Part shown: positions 60,935 through 64,000 of the stretch, piece after piece | How positions within the stretch are numbered: position 1 is the first letter of the stretch | Layout of the letters: each line of letters starts with the position of its first letter | DNA from: Leptospira tipperaryensis | GTDB taxonomy: Bacteria; Spirochaetota; Leptospiria; Leptospirales; Leptospiraceae | Length of the DNA stretch: 64,000 nt | Direction of reading: 5' to 3' | NCBI RefSeq assembly: GCF_001729245.1 | Contig: NZ_CP015217.1 | Location: 1,552,001-1,616,000, forward strand | Translations under genes and position numbers: made by a program | The notes under the pieces: generated by a model | Database searches by the model: none | What the model was told of the DNA's origin: nothing | The model's input: only the letters and a program-made list of their open reading frames with translations

Positions 60935-61222
60935 CCGTATCGAAACGCATTTTATATTCCGCTTAAAGTCGAAAGAATGTTTGGAAAGGTTATGATTCAA
61001 AAGGGTGGTTTTTGTCGGAGTTCCGACAAGGGAAAACTTCTACTTGCAAAATTTGATTTTTGTGGTAAAGAGGAATTTCCCGATTTTTTCCACCACCCAC
61101 CCCTCCACCCGAGTTTGGGCGGGGCGGATTTTCACGGAAAAATTGTCGTACTTCCGACGGGTTCCTTCTCAAATTCAAACAACGTGTAACCGGCTTGTCG
61201 CCCTCAATGGATCGCTCTTAAA
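60935..61222. repeat. Intergenic region with a probable Leptospira-type dispersed repeat
   Basis: This 288-base gap holds TTGTCGGA/TCCGACAA (61012-61019 and 61022-61029, loop GT), a C-rich then G-rich stem near 61105-61122 (CCACCC, then GGGCGG), and at 61145-61158 a second GTCG...CGAC element matching the first in 12 of 14 bases. Such composite hairpin-rich stretches between Leptospira genes look like dispersed intergenic repeats. No convincing gene lies here; short frames are chance. Confidence 0.45.
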
Positions 61223-62982
61223 ATGAAAGAAACTGAAACGCTCAAACAAATCGTATTAAAAGTTCTGGAGGAAGGGGTGAAGGAAATCACTTCTGCCTTT
61301 CCGGATTTGGACCAGAGTTCCTTAAAAATAAAAATTGAATATTCCAGAGACGAGAAGTTCGGAGACTATTCCACCTCGTTCGCATTAGAAAATTCTAAAT
61401 TACTAAAAAAGAATCCGGTTCAGGTTTCGCAAGACCTTGTCGCCGCGTTACAAAAAAGAACTGACCTCTTTGAGACTGTCGATTTTACTCCTCCGGGATT
61501 CGTCAATTTTAGAATTCTTCCCTCCTTTCTTTTAAAGTTTATCGAATCTTCCATTCTTTCCGGAAATTATTATCCGAAAGTATCGAACCCCCTTAAGATC
61601 AACTTAGAATTCGTATCCGCCAATCCGACCGGACCGTTGAACATCGTTTCGGCGAGAGCGGCCGCTATGGGGGACGCGATGGCGTCTCTTTTAAAAGCAA
61701 TCGGTCATAAGGTAGATAAGGAATTCTATATCAACGACTTTGGAAATCAAGTTTTCTTACTCGGCGTTTCTACTCTCGTTCGAATTCGAGAACTCAAAGG
61801 GGAATCTTCATCGATCCAAGAAGCCGAAGACACGACTCCGATCGAAACGATCCTCGAAAAAAATATTCTTCCGTCCGAAGGTTATCGGGGAGAATACATT
61901 AAGGATATTGCAAGTTCTCTCTTGAAGGACGCGACAAAATCCCCTCAAATTGAATCTCTCCTAAAGGAAAAAAAATACAGGGAACTCGCGGAACTTTGTT
62001 CCGTCTGGACCGTAGAAGACAATCTCGTCTGGCAGAGAAAGGATTTGGACGCGTTTGGAGTCGAGTTTGACAACTACTTCAGCGAAAAAACACTTCACGA
62101 CGCCGACAAAGTTCTGACCGTGATGAAAGATTTGGAAAAATCCGGAAAAATTTTTGAAGAAGACGGGAAGAAAGTTTTTCGTTCCACGGAATACGGAGAC
62201 GATAAGGATCGTGTCGTGGTCAGAGACGACGGCCGACCGACTTACTTGCTCGCTGACATCGCGTATCATAAGAATAAGATCGAGAGAGGATACGATCGTA
62301 TCATCGATATCTGGGGACCCGATCACCACGGTTATATCGCGAGACTTTCCGGTGCAATTCAATCCTTAAACTATCCAAAAGAAAATTTCAAAGTGATCAT
62401 CGCACAACAAGTCAATCTTCTCGAATCAGGACAAAAAGTGAAGATGAGCAAACGTGCGGGTTCCTTTCAAACCATGAGCGATCTCATCGGCTTTTTGGGG
62501 AAACACGGCAAAGACGTGGGACGTTATTTTTTTGTAATGCGTTCTCTCGACGCACCTCTCGATTTTGACTTGGATCTTGCCAAGGACGAATCGGATAAGA
62601 ATCCGGTTTTCTATCTTCAATACGCCCACGCGAGAATCTGTTCGATTTTTCGAGAAGTCGGAAACGAAACCTCCGCGGAAGAAGCTTCCAAACTCGAAAT
62701 GTCCGAGGAGAGAAAACGACTTCTTTTCTGGATTGCAAGATATCCGGAAGAAATATTAGATTCTGCGAATGCGATGGAACCCCATCGTGTGACCAATTAT
62801 CTCCAGAGTTTTGCGAAAGCGTTTACAATTTTTTATTTAGGAAGGAACAATCGTCTGAAGGACGCAACTCCCGAGGTTCGCCTTGGGCTCGCGAGAATCT
62901 GTCTTGCATCCAGAGATATTCTCTTTCAAGGTCTTTCTCTGATCGGAGTTTCAGCCCCGGAAAGGATGGATAAGGAATCCTA

Positions 62983-62983
<1 letters not shown>
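61223..62983 (+). CDS. argS: Arginyl-tRNA synthetase
   Basis: Class I synthetase charging tRNA-Arg, 586 residues. The N-terminal Add-1 domain is followed by the HIGH-equivalent region [15 protein letters not shown] near residue 131, the KMSKR loop (VKMSKRAGS) near 406, and the C-terminal DALR anticodon domain (from about 465, ending near [20 protein letters not shown]). Length is typical. Its stop overlaps the cinA start by one base. Confidence 0.95.

Positions 62984-64000
<1,017 letters not shown>

Noticed and set aside
61005..61226. Short plus-strand frames in the gap before argS
   Set aside because: They cover hairpin-rich repeat-like DNA and differ in frame; no ribosome site or conserved motif is seen.

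Overview
The window is a continuous run of about 66 genes, all on the + strand. It comes from a spirochaete of the genus Leptospira, most likely one of the pathogenic species. This is judged from an LIC12162-family transferase, the rfbC-rfbD-rfbB-rfbA order, frequent TTG starts, moderate-to-low GC and familiar protein sequences. The species cannot be fixed by eye. About the first 46.9 kb is the O-antigen (rfb) biosynthesis locus; the rest is a junction with a toxin-antitoxin pair and then housekeeping genes.

Positions 1-8.2 kb hold a sialic-acid-like (nonulosonate) module: CMP-nonulosonate cytidylyltransferase, RmlD-like reductase, PIG-L deacetylase, NeuB-type synthase and PseG-type hydrolase. 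Four genes unusual for such a pathway are packed between synthase and hydrolase: an ATP-grasp ligase, a methyltransferase, an amidohydrolase-fold protein with a damaged metal site, and a lone DmpG-like aldolase with the catalytic His replaced by Tyr. This is the best candidate for an undescribed sugar-modifying pathway. Positions 8.3-22 kb hold the LIC12162 transferase, methyltransferases, glycosyltransferases, a CDP-sugar branch (rfbF, rfbG, cupin epimerase, reductase with an altered YxxxK), a polysaccharide deacetylase, a PLP-fold/FemAB-like fusion and a 2-oxoglutarate oxygenase.

Positions 22-30.4 kb hold a UDP-L-QuiNAc/L-FucNAc-type trio, its probable transferase, the initiating polyprenyl-phosphate sugar transferase, a Wzy-like polymerase and a Wzx-like flippase, so the chain is probably assembled by the Wzx/Wzy route. 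Positions 30.4-40.5 kb carry more glycosyltransferases and methyltransferases, with a GtrB/GtrC-like side-branch pair. Positions 40.6-46.9 kb encode dTDP-L-rhamnose synthesis and three GT2 enzymes resembling rhamnosyltransferases.

A DASS/SLC13 anion transporter (46.9-48.3 kb), a VapBC-type pair with a palindromic operator, a YdeI-family protein and a CapA-like lipoprotein mark the junction. From 51.3 kb the order is conserved: rpsF-ssb-rpsR-rplI-dnaB, aspS, phoH-pgpH-ybeY-recO, a small membrane protein, argS and a truncated cinA. In ybeY the conserved N-terminus has no ATG, GTG or TTG start, which points to a CTG start coupled to pgpH.
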